Part shown: positions 23,456-34,508 of the stretch, piece by piece | Layout: every line of letters begins with the position of its first letter | Numbering within the stretch: the first letter of the stretch is position 1 | NCBI RefSeq assembly: GCF_025602895.1 | Contig: NW_026516444.1 | Span: 1 to 40,563 of the forward strand | Direction: 5' to 3' | Source: Polychytrium aggregatum | Lineage: Eukaryota; Chytridiomycota; Chytridiomycetes; Polychytriales | Length of the DNA: 40,563 nucleotides | Made by a program: the position numbers and the translations under genes | The notes under the pieces: generated by a model | Told to the model about the DNA's origin: nothing | Database searches by the model: none | The model's input: only the letters and a program-made list of their open reading frames with translations

Positions 23456-24909
23456 CTAGTGCGGCGTGGGCTTGGATCCGTCGACCCGCATATTGCGGGT
23501 TGCTGACGGGAGGGTGACGGTGATGCCGTCTAGATCCTTGTTCATGATGACCTGGCAGCCCAGCCGTGACGTACTTGAATCAGAGACGAGAAGGTGGCGA
23601 GCATATGTGCAGGAGAAACGTGGATGAATCGGTCAGGCGATGTGCGATCGAATCCTGCTCTCAGTGGCCGGCGAAACAGACGAGAAGCGGCGGCCGGCGA
23701 AACTCACTCGGTCAGTCCAAAGGCGAGGTCAAGCATATCGTTCTCTTCATCCGTGGGTTCCTCCAGCTTGTCATAGTATTCTGGATCAACAATCACATGG
23801 CCTGCGCCGTCGTATGCACAGCACAGGTTAGCAATCACAGCGACAGGGAGCCGGTAGGTGTGGAGAGCTTGCGCATAATGATCGTGCATGGAAACGGCAT
23901 GCCACTCGGTCCGAGAGCTGGCCAGCTACAGCGAGCGAAAGCCGCTCTAGACGATATCGATGCTGCACGCTATCTGCAGAAGACTGTTCCAAATACGTAC
24001 ATGTCGAGCAAGCGAGGGAGCATTCGCAGGCACCTGTAAGCCATCAGACAGAAAGCGGCAGCGATTGCCACGAGCGTCAGCGGTGGGGTCCTTGACCTCC
24101 AGCACAGGGGCGAATCGTGCCATTGCCGTCTCCGAGTCCAATCCACAACGCCTCCCGGCACTGTTGCACTCCTCTCGCAACGACGAGTGATCAGATCATT
24201 TGGCCCGAACCTTCCAGATCGATGTTGTTCTTGTGTGCGAGCTCAAGCAGATTGTCGCCGTCAACGGCCTTGACGGTCTTTCGTGCACCTTCGGGAGAGA
24301 CGTATGTCACCGTGTAGCTACATTCCCGAGATCGAAGGATATGTGGCTGTTAGCGACATGGCTATGGCGTCTGAGGTCGCTGTTTTGCTTAGTCGAGAGT
24401 GTATCCTGCTCTGATCGAGCGACCAATTCAGCTGTCGACCAAACTTGACACCCCGACGAGCTTATGTTCTCCCTGTGCAAACGCTGGCATACCTGCCGGA
24501 GAGTTTGGGCACTGACGTGGCAAACGATCTCGGCGCACTGAGTGTATCTGGAGAGGAAGGAAGTGGAGAGCCACATGGGCCGGACGATCAGCTGCTCGGG
24601 ATCACAGAGGCCAAGCACATTTCCCGATCTGTGGCGGGTCGTATCAGCACCGTTGATAGACAGAGCTGCAGACCCGTCAATCTCAGCTTGCGATCCCGTC
24701 AACTCGGCTGCGATTCCGCCGGCATCGCACGCTGGCTTGTGCTGGCCTGTGCCGACTTGCACACCAGCTTGCATCGTGCAGTCCACGATGCCTGGCTTAC
24801 TGAAGACGCTCTTGAAGGTCTGTGGGCTTGCATGTGGGCGAACTGCCAGCAGAGGGAGGCTGCGATCGCCGCGGGCGAGCCGGGCAAGATAGAACGTGCT
24901 TCTGCGCAT
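23456..24909 (-). CDS. Mitochondrial [2Fe-2S] ferredoxin (adrenodoxin / Yah1 type)
   Basis: Small electron carrier of the mitochondrial matrix, which in fungi serves iron-sulfur cluster assembly and haem A synthesis. Inferred exons are 24909-24801, 24547-24493, 24317-24211, 24033-24001, 23801-23708 and 23573-23456, giving 171 residues with phases that all match. The N terminus is Arg/Ser/Leu-rich ([14 protein letters not shown]), as expected for a presequence. Cluster ligands are Cys93, Cys99 and Cys102 ([11 protein letters not shown]) and Cys139 (SRLGCQ). The acidic helix [18 protein letters not shown] binds reductase and P450-like partners in this family. An extra Cys95 replaces one of the usual glycines. 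The 55-bp second exon was found only by phase matching. It restores the sequence between presequence and core. Confidence 0.93.
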
Positions 24910-25397
24910 GGTGGCAAGTTGCCGAGCCGGATTGCAGACGGAGAGGTCGAACGACAACGAAACAGCAGGCCGAGGTCGGAGCGGGCTGGCGAGATCAAGT
25001 TTTGGGTTTGAAATGGCCACGTGACTGCACAGGAGGCACTGCGGATGTGTTGTCGCGAGTGGGGCAACAGAGCCGATGGGAGAGCAGACAAGAACCGTCT
25101 GGTGGTCATGGGCGCTGGTGTCCTCGGCAGTCTCTGGCAGGCCCGTCGGCAAGATCGCTGCAGGCAGTGCCAGGATCCTGGGGGAGCACGGGCTGCGGCC
25201 AACACACTAGAGCTACGGGCTCGGCAATCAAAGGCGCCGAGGACGGCGGCGATGGCGGATGGATGGGCATGTGTGTATTCAGGCCCCAGAGCAAAGTAGC
25301 CCCGTTCAATTAGCACAGAGTGTGGCAACGAGTGTATGAGCGGCGTGGGGTCGACGAGGATCACCCGACTCGACTCTCCCGGAGTTGGATGGCGTCT
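24910..25397. promoter_or_regulatory. Intergenic region upstream of ferredoxin
   Basis: 488 bp between the ATP synthase gamma stop and the ferredoxin start, both on the minus strand. It should contain the ATP3 3' end and ferredoxin promoter. No gene is supported. A short stretch near 25262-25300 resembles one at 7103-7143 (see findings). Confidence 0.4.
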
Positions 25398-27679
25398 TTA
25401 CATGGCACTGGCGCCAGTAATGATGTCAATCTGGAGGGGGGCAAAGCAGCATGACGACAGGCGTTAGCAACCCGACCGATCATGAGACAGACGCGGCAAG
25501 TGCATCGGGGCATTGGGGCACACGCAGAGCCCGTACACAGCACCCGTTCGCCAATATACAGCAAGACCATAGGACGCATTCTGCGACGGCTACACTGGCG
25601 TTGTGGCACTCACCAGATCGTTGGTGATACTGGCTTGACGGGAGCGGTTGTAGATGAGGGTGAGCTTCTGGATCATTTCGTCTGTGTCGCAGAAGGGAGT
25701 GGTCCTATGGGTCAGCAATCTGGATCGAGGAATGCCGCAGCTGGGCCGCATTTCATGCTTGAAGAGCACAATTCAGCGGTCGACTCGAAGAAGTGATCCC
25801 GTAGCTGCAGTCTCGATGGCGATGACAGTTGGAGCGAGTCTCACCGGCGTTCTTGGTAGCGTTCTCCATGGCAGTTCTCTTGGCAGCCATCTCGGCAGCG
25901 TTGCCCTCGGCGATGGCCCAGTACAGGCTGTTGGAGAGGGTAAACTCCTCGAGGTTCTTGAGGGTCTCGTCCTCGTACTCGTAGTTGGAGAGCTTGGCTG
26001 CATGTCGGAGATCAAGAATACCCCACCCCAGTCAGCGGGGTACCTCAAGCAACACGATACCCAAATGTCCGAGGCTGGTTGGCAAAGCACCCTCGACGGT
26101 GAGATACGTACGAGACTCCGAAATGGACTGGAAGTTGTAGAAGGGCAGGACGGTGGCATCGTAGGCAATGACGGAAACGAATTTGTTGTAGACGATCTTG
26201 CCGGCGTTGAATTCCAGACCACTCTTCAGGATACGGTCGGCAATGAGGGCAGCCTCGGTGAAGGAGGGCAGGTTCTTGGCAACCTGGTCAAAGGTGAGCT
26301 GGATGTTGTCGCGGTGGTCACGGGCGATCTGAACCTTGGCCTTCTGGCCGAGAATGACGATGCCAGCATCCTTGTAGTCGGCAGCGATCTTCTTGGTGGC
26401 CTTGGAGACGCTGGAGTGGATACCGCCACAGAGACCACGATCGGACGAGACGGTGACAAGCACAGGCTTGGCATCGGCAGGATCAGCAGTCTCAGCGTGC
26501 TGGAAGAAGGCTGCGGATCGTAGCAGGGAGGGACGGAATACGACGCACGACTGATAAGCAACTGATCCGCGCGCAAACGACAAGATCACGCACTCGATCT
26601 GGTCGCTGGGTGTGCCTTGGCCCCAAGCAGCCAGAGCACAATAGAGCCGGATCCGCTGTGGCGACCACAGGATGTTCGAGCATTGCCAACCCGGATCGCT
26701 GATGCCACGATAAAGCCACGGGTCTAGGTCCATGCGCGGATCTTGGATCGTTTGCCGGAGACAACAGTGGCCGGTCGAGCGCAGCCAGCAATCCGCTTTG
26801 GTTCTGAACAAGAGTGGCCCATCCGGTCGTTGATCGATATCCAGTGTCGGTGACAGGACGACTCCGCATGGTTGACAGTCATCATCGAGCGCAGCCAAAC
26901 ACATCTCGACTGCCACCAGTGCGAGCACTGCAATAAGCATTACCATTGGAGGCAACACCGTAGACACGGGCGTTTTCCATAATGCGCTGGGCACGAGCAA
27001 CCTTGGTGGAAGCAATCATCTTCATGGACTTGGTGATCTTGGCGATGTTGGAGACCGACTTCAAGCGAAGCGAGACTGTCGAGCGACATACCCGACATCG
27101 GGGCGAGTCAGTATGCGATGTTGCGTATCAATCGACCGATGCCCGCCTCGATAAACAGGGAAGGGCTGTGGGTTGGCAAGACAACGGATGTCGCGCCAGA
27201 CCAAAGCCGTGCATCGAACGGCCAGACAAAGGGTGGTCCTGGATTGATACATACTCTCCTTCAAGGTGGCCATATCACGGGCTTGGATGGCAAGCACCCT
27301 ATAATGTTACGCGGGAGCGGGTGGGATGGATGAGTACACTGATGCAAGCAGCAGCTCCCGCTGGGGACTCGGATCGAAAAACCAGATAGATGGCCAAGCC
27401 TATTCCGTTCGGGGGCTCTCGGCGGCGAAACGGGGCAGACGGGAATCGAACATCGGCGCTGCAGGGATGGGGCCATCCGTGGATAGACATGATGTCGTCG
27501 CCAGGCCCGCTACGATCCGCAGCGGAATAGAGTCCAATGGAGAGGGCCGCCCAGACAGGACAGTATGGCGCTTGACCGAAGCACATAAATCGGATGCAGC
27601 AGCAGCAGCGACGCTTGGACGATATGATTTACGAGTTGATGGCGACAACAGGGCGGGTGACGGTGCGAGCAGCAAACAT
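25398..27679 (-). CDS. ATP3: Mitochondrial F1-ATP synthase subunit gamma
   Basis: Central rotor shaft of the F1 sector; it couples proton-driven rotation of the c-ring to ATP synthesis in the catalytic sites, on the matrix side of the inner membrane. Inferred exons are 27679-27633, 27298-27255, 27075-26944, 26510-26112, 25997-25845, 25681-25614 and 25430-25398, giving 291 residues, typical for the family. A presequence, MFAARTVTRPVVAINS, precedes ATLKEISLRLKSVSNIAKIT, the conserved N-terminal helix. SSDRGLCGG follows near residue 85. The C-terminal helix contains RTAMENATKNAGDEMI and YNRSRQASITNDLIDIITGA. The first coding exon is only 47 nt and was chosen because it supplies a presequence in the right phase. 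The 5' end faces the OPA3-like gene across 545 bp. Confidence 0.96.
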
Positions 27680-28224
27680 GGTTGAGACCCAGATGGACGA
27701 CGAGCCGACTGCGATGAAAGGAAAGAGGGCCACGACCAAGGCAAAGACGCTTTTGACCCGCTGGGGACTGGATGGAGACCGAGACGCAGCGACGGGCGTG
27801 TCAGGCAAGCAAAAAAACGAAAACGAGCGAGAGGCAGCGAGGACGGGGCGAGGAGCGGCGAGGGCGGCGGCGAGAGCGCGGCGGCGAGGGCGAGCGAGAC
27901 GCGCTGCGCGATTGGCTGGCTGCCCGCGCAGATGAAATTCATTATCGCTTCATTAGCGCACTGGAGCCGGCTGCATCCGGCTGGACGCACTGCCACATGC
28001 GCAGCCGCGAGCCGTCACGTGGCCGAGAACGTCGCCGCTTCTCGCCCGCAAGCGCCGATATCGACCGCGATGGCCCAAGTCAACCGCAGGTGCAGCCCAT
28101 CGACCTGCGCCCTGGTCGCTGGCTGCCGTGCACGGAGAACGAGCCCGCGGTCTGCTGAAGCTCCTTGCAAGTCCGCAGCAACCCGCCTTCCTCGTGGCCT
28201 CCTCCTGGCCGCCAACACCCTGCC
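27680..28224. promoter_or_regulatory. Bidirectional promoter region between ATP3 and the OPA3-like gene
   Basis: The two divergent start codons are 545 bp apart, so both promoters must lie here. A very G/C- and purine-rich stretch (GGCGAGGGCGGCGG-type, about 27830-27910) sits near the ATP3 side. It is CpG-rich and could be a nucleosome-depleted core. I cannot point to a TATA box. Both genes encode mitochondrial proteins. Confidence 0.5.
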
Positions 28225-29868
28225 ATGGCATCGATTAAACTGGGCTCGCTGCTGATCCGGACGCTGGCAAAGCCCATCGCCAGCTCCATCAAGGAGCAGG
28301 TTCGTCATCCCTGGTCCGCGGCCCGGTCCTGTTCGAATGCAGGCGCTGTTCGTCAAGCGCGGCCACACCGACGCATCTTGCTGAAACGATTTGGCCAGCA
28401 TAATGTGGTGCAGGATAAGCGTACAGCCTGTGTGTCTGGCATTCGCCCTGGAGCACTCCAAACCAAGAGCAGCCAAGCCCAGTCCTTGGGCAAACAGCAG
28501 ACCACTGAGCATCGATCGTCGCTGACGCTTCGCACTTATTCCTGTGTCTCTGTCCTGGATGTGAACTTTCTCCTCGACGCGGCCGCTATTCGCTCTCGCT
28601 GCAACAGGCCAAGGTATGCTGTCGCACTCGAGGCTCGGTCAAGCCGCATCGGCTTTGCAGCCTCGCGATTTGGTTCCGCCAGCCGGCCTGCCCACCTGCC
28701 TGCCGCTGGCTTGAAGACATTTACCGTGGCCAAGAACGAGCGGATCCTGTTTACGGGCAGTTTCCAGCTACGGTCGTGGGACAGGCGACTCGCTGCAGCC
28801 GCGGGTCGAGGCATTCTGTCACAGCAGCGCTTCTGACTGTCGCTCTCGGCCCTTTGCCTACCAACAGCAACATCCCCGATTCAAAGAGTTTTGTATGGGC
28901 GTCGCCCAGGTACGCAATCGCTGCGAGTAGTCCCTATCGATCCGATCCACTGGTCTGGCCAGGCCCGCCCCCTGCCTTGAATGCAATCCGTGACAACCAC
29001 TCTGCTCGGTGTCACTCGTCCTCGGTGCCCATTTCCCCCTACGCCCGCTGCTCACATCGTCTTGAACCCTATGCGGCTTCCTCCAGACCCTCAACACCAT
29101 CGACATGAAACTCAAGATGAGGTGCGTCCGTGCGGCACGATGCGAGTCGACCTGAACATCGACGCCAATGTTGACTTTGGTGCCAGCACCAACTTCCCAG
29201 CCGCCACGGACACATTCGATTCCGATCCCCGACTCGGATCCCACTGACATCCGCGATCCTTGTGTGCTCAATGCGATATCGTCCAGGTTTTTTGACTACA
29301 AAGTCGAGGCGATTCGGCCCCTGAATGATGCCAAGGCCGTCGAAGTCGGCGCCACCTTCATCAGTGAAGCAGTCATATTCTCTGTGGCAGGATTAACAAT
29401 TGGTGGGTATGGGGCCACACCCAAAGCCTGCTCGTTTCGATTTCATCTGTTGTGGTGCCGCTTTGATGGAGGGATTGGCCCGGAAAATCGTGCTCCATGT
29501 CTGATGTAGCATGCTGACTGGGAAGTGCATGGGTATGGCGGGAATGTTGCTCCGTCGCTGTCGTCGCTGACCACGTCGCATCACCTCATGACCCAACTGC
29601 ATCACACCATCTCGATGTAGTTGCTGAGGTATATCGCTCCAATATAAAGAGCAACAAATCGAAAGCCGAACTAGAAGCGCGACTCACTGGATTAGCCGAT
29701 GGGAACGAGGCCTCCCAGGCCCAAATCAAGGAACTCAAGCAGTCAATAGAGCAGCTACAGACTGAACTCGAGGCTTTGAAGGACTCGCTGCATTTACCAA
29801 CATTGCCAGACGCAACGTCATCAGCGTCCCCTGTCCCGGCAAAGTCGTCCCGCTGGTTATTGGGTTGA
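28225..29868 (+). CDS. OPA3-like mitochondrial protein
   Basis: Family of small mitochondrial membrane-associated proteins needed for normal mitochondrial morphology; the biochemical role is not settled. Inferred exons are 28225-28299, 28868-28909, 29087-29121, 29287-29402 and 29621-29868, giving 171 residues. Motifs in order are KLGSLLIRTLAKPIASSIKE at the N terminus, QHPRFKEFCMGVAQ, IRPLNDAKAVEVGA and the hydrophobic segment FISEAVIFSVAGLTIVAEVYR. A C-terminal coiled coil follows (heptad-like ELKQSIEQLQTELEALKDSL). This order and length match fungal OPA3. Intron 1 (568 bp) is long for the window. The start is the first ATG and gives the conserved N terminus directly. The gene diverges from ATP3 and converges on HPRT. 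Confidence 0.93.
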
Positions 29869-30511
29869 ATCATCTCTGCCGGTTTGGAAGTGAGAAGCGC
29901 AACTATGCTCAATACATGGAGGATAAAACTGGGCAGTGCTGCTCCCTCGGTTGCAGCCATGGGGTTCAAGTCCGATGATTGCTTTCCGTCTCGGGTGGAA
30001 AAATCAATGCTTTGCTGTGGGCTTTGGGAGCATGCTGTTGAATACACCTGGTCCATGGGCGATCATCGACTGGCATTGAAATTGCGGCTGTAGGAGTGTC
30101 GCGGATGGATGATATGCGCGGGCCTGCATCCTCATTGTTCTGCTGGCGAGCTTCGACTCTGTGGACTCTTTGTGTCCGACCCTCATGCATGCTTCATGGA
30201 TCCAACGAACAAAATCGCTGGCATCGAAGGTTGCATTTAATTGCAATGTCTATGTTCACATACTTCATTTTTGTATAAAGGTACTACAGGCACGGTGTGG
30301 AACTGAAAAATAGAATGCTATCGACAAGTGTTCGAGCGTCGCCTGCTCTCCAGCAACGCCATTGTGCCGCAGAGGGAGAGACAGCTGCAGTGCACTGATA
30401 AGTGTCGCCATCGATGTTAGGATTGGACAGCGAGCGACTTTTGTCCCAGATGCTGCATCCGCAGATCAAAGACGATGGCTGGTCGGACACGCTAGCAACG
30501 GACGCGGCAGC
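29869..30511. terminator. Convergent intergenic region between OPA3-like and HPRT
   Basis: About 640 bp separate two facing stop codons. The stretch is AT-richer than its surroundings, notably at 30230-30320 (CATTTTTGTATAAAGG), which fits a polyadenylation zone. A frame of 156 codons on the minus strand overlaps the OPA3 last exon and is a shadow. Confidence 0.4.
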
Positions 30512-32349
30512 TCAAACGGCATAATGAGCTTTGCCGTGCTCGTTGATGACACAGATATGGTCCAGGTCGCGGAAGTTCTGGAACAGCCCAGCAAACTGGT
30601 CGTTAAAATGCAGCACATATCGACGGCGGCAGACATGCATACACTGCACTTGAGAACATGGCAGAGCATCTCAGGTACCTCGTTGTAATCCAGCTAAAGT
30701 GGTTGCAGTGCGGCCCGGTAGCAGATATGGATATGCATCAGAAACAGCGCCACAGAGATGCCCCCCTCGCACCACAGGATGTGGATCTGGTGCCGCTGCG
30801 ACATGCACTCGCGGCCGCGGCTGCCCAACGGCACTTGAACAAACTTACAGCGTATCTGTTGGTATATCAATGAGAAGCACAAGTCAACAACACGGCATTC
30901 CAGTCCGGACGAGTCATGCCGGAATCGAAATTCACATAAGATGGTGCGAATCGATCCGCAGCAGTATTCCAAAGCAACATCCAGAATGCGTCCTCAAATC
31001 CAGCTCTTGCGGTGTCTTGGAACATCAACTCACCCGACAACGAAGAGATCCGGGATCGAGAAGCCAACATAGTCGGGACTGGGCAGGTTTGGGAGGCATA
31101 TCCGGGATGTCAGCACCATTTCGTCGAGCTGGGCTTGCATGGACAGATCGCGAGCCCATCGCCGCAGCACGGCCGACAAGCTTACATGTAGCCGTTGCTA
31201 TGCGGGGTTTTCTTGAGAAGCAGACTGACAACCCGGATGCTGGCCGGCTCGTAGTTTTTCAGCTTCTTGATGAGGGCAACCATGGTGTTGCCTGAGGAGT
31301 GCGATGCAAGGATGAGCAAGACGGCGTCGAATGAATTGAGGCGGCCGTCATCGCACGGATGCCTCAATGGGTCGCGACGATTCAAGAACATCGCTGTCTG
31401 TCGATGCAGCTCGGATCATTCACCCGCCTATGCGAGGTTGATGGCCTTACCAGTGTCAATGATGTCCTCGACAATCAACAAATCCTTTCCCTTGAAGCCC
31501 TGCATATCCTCCTCGGAGAGAGAGATCTTGACGTCGCCCGTTGACTGCTCATTGATGTAGCTCTTGACTTTGATGAACTCGAAGCTCAAAGGAACTAAAT
31601 ATGCCACCGACATTCAGTTGTCGATTGCCGATTGTCGGTTGTTGGTGAGACACAGGTCCCGTTGTGGAATCGCAGAGTTTGGCTGATGGCGGTCGCTACC
31701 AAATCAGCGCATTCGCCCCTCTACCCGCCGTGATGCACCGACACACGCGGCAGCGCTGCTCCAATGCCAGCAGAGGCAGCCGCTTACTCGACTCGCCATT
31801 GGGACGGCGCAGCTTCTTGAGGTCCTCCATCAGATGGGCAAAGAAGACATGGGCGCCCTGCCGTCGCAATCAGCGACATTGGAAACCAATGTGAGCACGC
31901 CCGTGCCATTGAAGGCGCTCACAGCCTGTGCGGAATCAGGACATGCAGTTGCATGGTGTGCCAGAGCATCGCATTGGGAGGCGCAATGCCGTGTCATGAA
32001 CCATGCCCACCTTGAGGACGCAGCAAGCAACCAAAGGCTTGGTGGAGTTCTGGGCAATATCGTGCGCCAGCTTTCCGACACGATCCCGGATGAGGCCATA
32101 GGGAATCATGACGCTCTGTGACAAAAAGACAGCAAAGGCAACACGGGGGGAGGGTCAGCTCATGGCGAGATGCGCATGGCAAGATGCTCATGGCGAGACG
32201 CCCATCCCGCCAGCCGCAGACAGTGTCCAGAACCAGCGCGACTGGATCAATACCTCCAGATCCTCCTTGTAGTGCGAAGGCAGGACAAACTGCTGGAGGG
32301 GATAGCCCTCGCCCTCCTTGATATCAATCCAGTCCTTTTGGGCACTCAT
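30512..32349 (-). CDS. Hypoxanthine-guanine phosphoribosyltransferase
   Basis: Cytosolic purine-salvage enzyme that joins hypoxanthine or guanine to PRPP to give IMP or GMP. Nine inferred exons: 32349-32254, 32115-32011, 31857-31788, 31594-31451, 31291-31186, 31078-31034, 30855-30849 (7 nt), 30693-30679 (15 nt) and 30577-30512. They code for 217 residues, one fewer than human HPRT1. The PRPP-binding loop LLIVEDIIDTG ends at residue 139, with the catalytic acidic pair Glu133/Asp134. KVKSYINEQSTGD lies near 99-111, and the purine-binding part reads VVGYALDYNENFRDLDH near the C terminus. Both microexons are needed to rebuild that last motif, and each has AG and GT flanks. The start ATG gives MSAQKDWIDI. 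It is divergent from the EF-Ts gene. Confidence 0.95.
30679..30693 (-). other. 15-nt microexon of HPRT
   Basis: Encodes LDYNE in phase 0, between CACTTTAG and GTACCT on the minus strand. It follows the 7-nt microexon across a 155-bp intron and is followed by the last exon, starting NFRDLDH, across a 101-bp intron. Confidence 0.87.
30849..30855 (-). other. 7-nt microexon of HPRT
   Basis: ATACGCT, flanked by CCAACAG upstream and GTAAGT downstream on the minus strand. It completes a Gly codon begun in the previous exon, then encodes Tyr-Ala, giving VVGYA. Without it the invariant GYALDYNE motif cannot be assembled in frame. Confidence 0.85.
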
Positions 32350-32851
32350 GGCGGCGTTGCAGGTGGTCCTTGGGGGTGCGACGGCAGCGGCGGCGGCGGC
32401 GGCGAGTGTGCGCAGAGGCAGATCTGTCGGTCGGCCGAAATCCGATGCGGAGGATGGACGGGTGGACGGATGCCCGAGTGCGCAGGACAGAAAAAAACTC
32501 GCGCCGCCGACCAGCCCGACGAACAAGGCCGCCCACACAGCCACAGCCACAGCCCACACAAGGGCCAGCCGCGCTGCTGCGCACGGGCTGCGCGCAACGC
32601 CCATTGGCCGGCGCGAAAAACGAAAAACCGTCGCCATCCTTCCCGGCAATCTGCGCGATCGACAGGCAACCCGCCGCGCAACACCGCCGATCGAGCACTG
32701 CCCTGGACGACATCATCTCGCTGGACGACATCCTCCTCCTGCATCCCAAAGTCGCTCGGCCAGGCACCAACTGCGCCGTTTTCACACTGTCGTTTATTTG
32801 AAAGCGAATCCACAAGCACAAGCACAAGCACAAACACACGCTCCATCGACG
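32350..32851. promoter_or_regulatory. Bidirectional promoter region between HPRT and EF-Ts
   Basis: 502 bp between divergent starts. The HPRT side is GC-rich with GGCGGC repeats (about 32380-32405). The EF-Ts side ends in an array of CACAAG-like hexamers (about 32809-32838), which probably forms the 5' leader. Open frames run through this stretch in several frames but lack any family motif. Confidence 0.5.
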
Positions 32852-34027
32852 ATGCTGTCAGCCCGTCTCTTTTCTGTCACCACCACCACCACCGGCGTTG
32901 TCGCTGGCTGCCGTCGGTCGCTGCTGTCCCAGCTCGCCCGGCCTGTTGCTACTCCTGCTCCAGTGGTCCGGCGCCTCTTTGCCTCGGAGGCCGTCAAGCC
33001 TTCCATGTCTCTGCTAGCCAAGCTGCGCAAAGAGACGCAGTGCTCCATTTCCAAAGGCAAAGATGCCCTCGTCGCGACCGGCAACGACTATGCCGCTGCC
33101 CTGGAATGGCTCGAGCGAGACATGGCCGAATCGGGCGCCAAGAAAGCCGCCAAGCTCGGCAGTCGAGTCGCTGCGGAGGGCCTGATCGGTGTCACCGTCC
33201 ATCCCAACGGCCAGCTCGGCAGCATCGTCGAACTCAACTCGGAAACCGACTTTGTCGCAAAGAGCGAGCCCTTCTGCGACCTGGTCAAGAAGATGGGTGC
33301 GGCCACCCTGGTCTGGTCATCCGAGATCAAGGACCGCCACGATCCGATCCAGTGGCAGCAGGGCCCATCCATCCACCCTCTCGATGTCGAGGCCGTCTTG
33401 GACTTTCCCGTGGTCCCGCTGCCGGATGCTGCCCCGGCCGCCGAAGCTGCCGAAGCGCCAAAATCGTGCAAGGAAACCATCGTTGATGTGATCGGCAAGC
33501 TCGGCGAGAACATTCGCTTCCGCAGGGCTGCACTGGCCATGCCCTCGGGCGACTTTCTCAAGACGGCCCAGAGCCCCGTCAACGTCGTCGGCGGCTACGT
33601 CCACTCCCAGAGCGGCGTGCCGGCGGGTCTGGGTCGCATCGGTGCTCTGGTGCAGCTCAAATGCATCCCTGTTCCGACCACGCAGGCGCCCAAGGTCCAG
33701 CAGTTCGCTCGCCAGCTTGCCCAGCACATTGTGGGATTCGCCCCAACGGTCAAGTCGACCCACGAACTCCCATCGGGCGACCAGCTCGCCGAGCTGGCGG
33801 GCGGTCCGGACCAGGTCGAGGCCTATCTGGATCAGTATGTGCTGCTGCGACAGCCCTTCCTGATGGGCGGCGGATCTGTGGAGCAGGTTCTGGCCACCTT
33901 TTCACAGGAAAACGGTGTGCAGCTCAGCATCGATGCCTTTGTTCGGTACGAGTGCGGCGACGGCATTGAGAAGAAGGCCGACAACTTTGCCGAAGAAGTG
34001 GCACGCCAGGTCGGAACCAAGGCGTAG
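32852..34027 (+). CDS. Mitochondrial translation elongation factor Ts
   Basis: Guanine-nucleotide exchange factor that recycles EF-Tu during mitochondrial protein synthesis. Single open exon of 391 codons. An Arg/Ser/Thr-rich presequence (MLSARLFSVTTTTTGVVAG) leads into the UBA-like N-terminal domain (LLAKLRKETQCSISKGKDAL, then AAALEWLERDM). The signature NSETDFVAKSEPF follows near residue 130 and contacts EF-Tu in the family. Two core subdomains follow; the second contains GGYVHSQSGVPAGLG and ALVQLKC. An Ala/Pro-rich insertion (about residue 190-210) separates them. The start is the first in-frame Met giving a presequence; the frame is open further upstream, but that sequence looks non-coding. 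It lacks introns, unlike every other complete gene here. Confidence 0.95.
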   Translation: MLSARLFSVTTTTTGVVAGCRRSLLSQLARPVATPAPVVRRLFASEAVKPSMSLLAKLRKETQCSISKGKDALVATGNDYAAALEWLERDMAESGAKKAAKLGSRVAAEGLIGVTVHPNGQLGSIVELNSETDFVAKSEPFCDLVKKMGAATLVWSSEIKDRHDPIQWQQGPSIHPLDVEAVLDFPVVPLPDAAPAAEAAEAPKSCKETIVDVIGKLGENIRFRRAALAMPSGDFLKTAQSPVNVVGGYVHSQSGVPAGLGRIGALVQLKCIPVPTTQAPKVQQFARQLAQHIVGFAPTVKSTHELPSGDQLAELAGGPDQVEAYLDQYVLLRQPFLMGGGSVEQVLATFSQENGVQLSIDAFVRYECGDGIEKKADNFAEEVARQVGTKA

Positions 34028-34508
34028 ATCCGTCGAGGAGGGTTGTGGCCTCGCAGGAAAGCAGGATCGGGTTTGTCGGATCGATCGGCCCAAAGGAGAC
34101 GGAAACACCATGCTGTTGCGTGCCGCCCAGCCGGTTCTGCAAATACAGCTTGTCAATCGACCCGTTGAGCAGATGCAGAGAGCCAGAGCAATGCGGGACT
34201 CGGCAATCTGGCCCGGTCCACGAACATATGGGCAGATGATGGGCAGATGATGGGCAGATGGACGAGTGATGCGCGCCAAGTCGGCCGGGTTGATCGCTGC
34301 ATCCACATCGGCGAACGAGGCGCGGATCAGCCTGATCGTCCAGCAACCGGCCCTGTCGTGCGGGTGGTCGCCCGGTGGTGGAGACTGATCATCAGCCAGC
34401 AGCAGCCCGGAAGACTCGACGCTCTTGCAGAAGGACGTTGCCCAACTCTGCCGATAGGCGACATTGCTCCGTCTCGGATCGCACCTTCCACCCATCCCCG
34501 CTGTCGGA
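34028..34508. promoter_or_regulatory. Intergenic region between EF-Ts and the CDGSH gene
   Basis: About 480 bp on the plus strand between a stop and the next start. It should hold the EF-Ts 3' UTR and the promoter of the next gene. A short tandem repeat, GGGCAGATGAT in about three copies, sits at 34228-34262. No open frame is supported. Confidence 0.4.

Noticed and set aside
24307-25152. 281-codon minus-strand frame over the ferredoxin 5' part
   Set aside because: It crosses two introns. Splice-joined exons give the real presequence and core.
27400-27996. 198-codon minus-strand frame upstream of ATP3
   Set aside because: It covers the promoter and intron 1 in a frame different from the short presequence exon; no homology.
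29586-30056. 156-codon minus-strand frame
   Set aside because: Antisense to the coiled-coil last exon of the OPA3-like gene.
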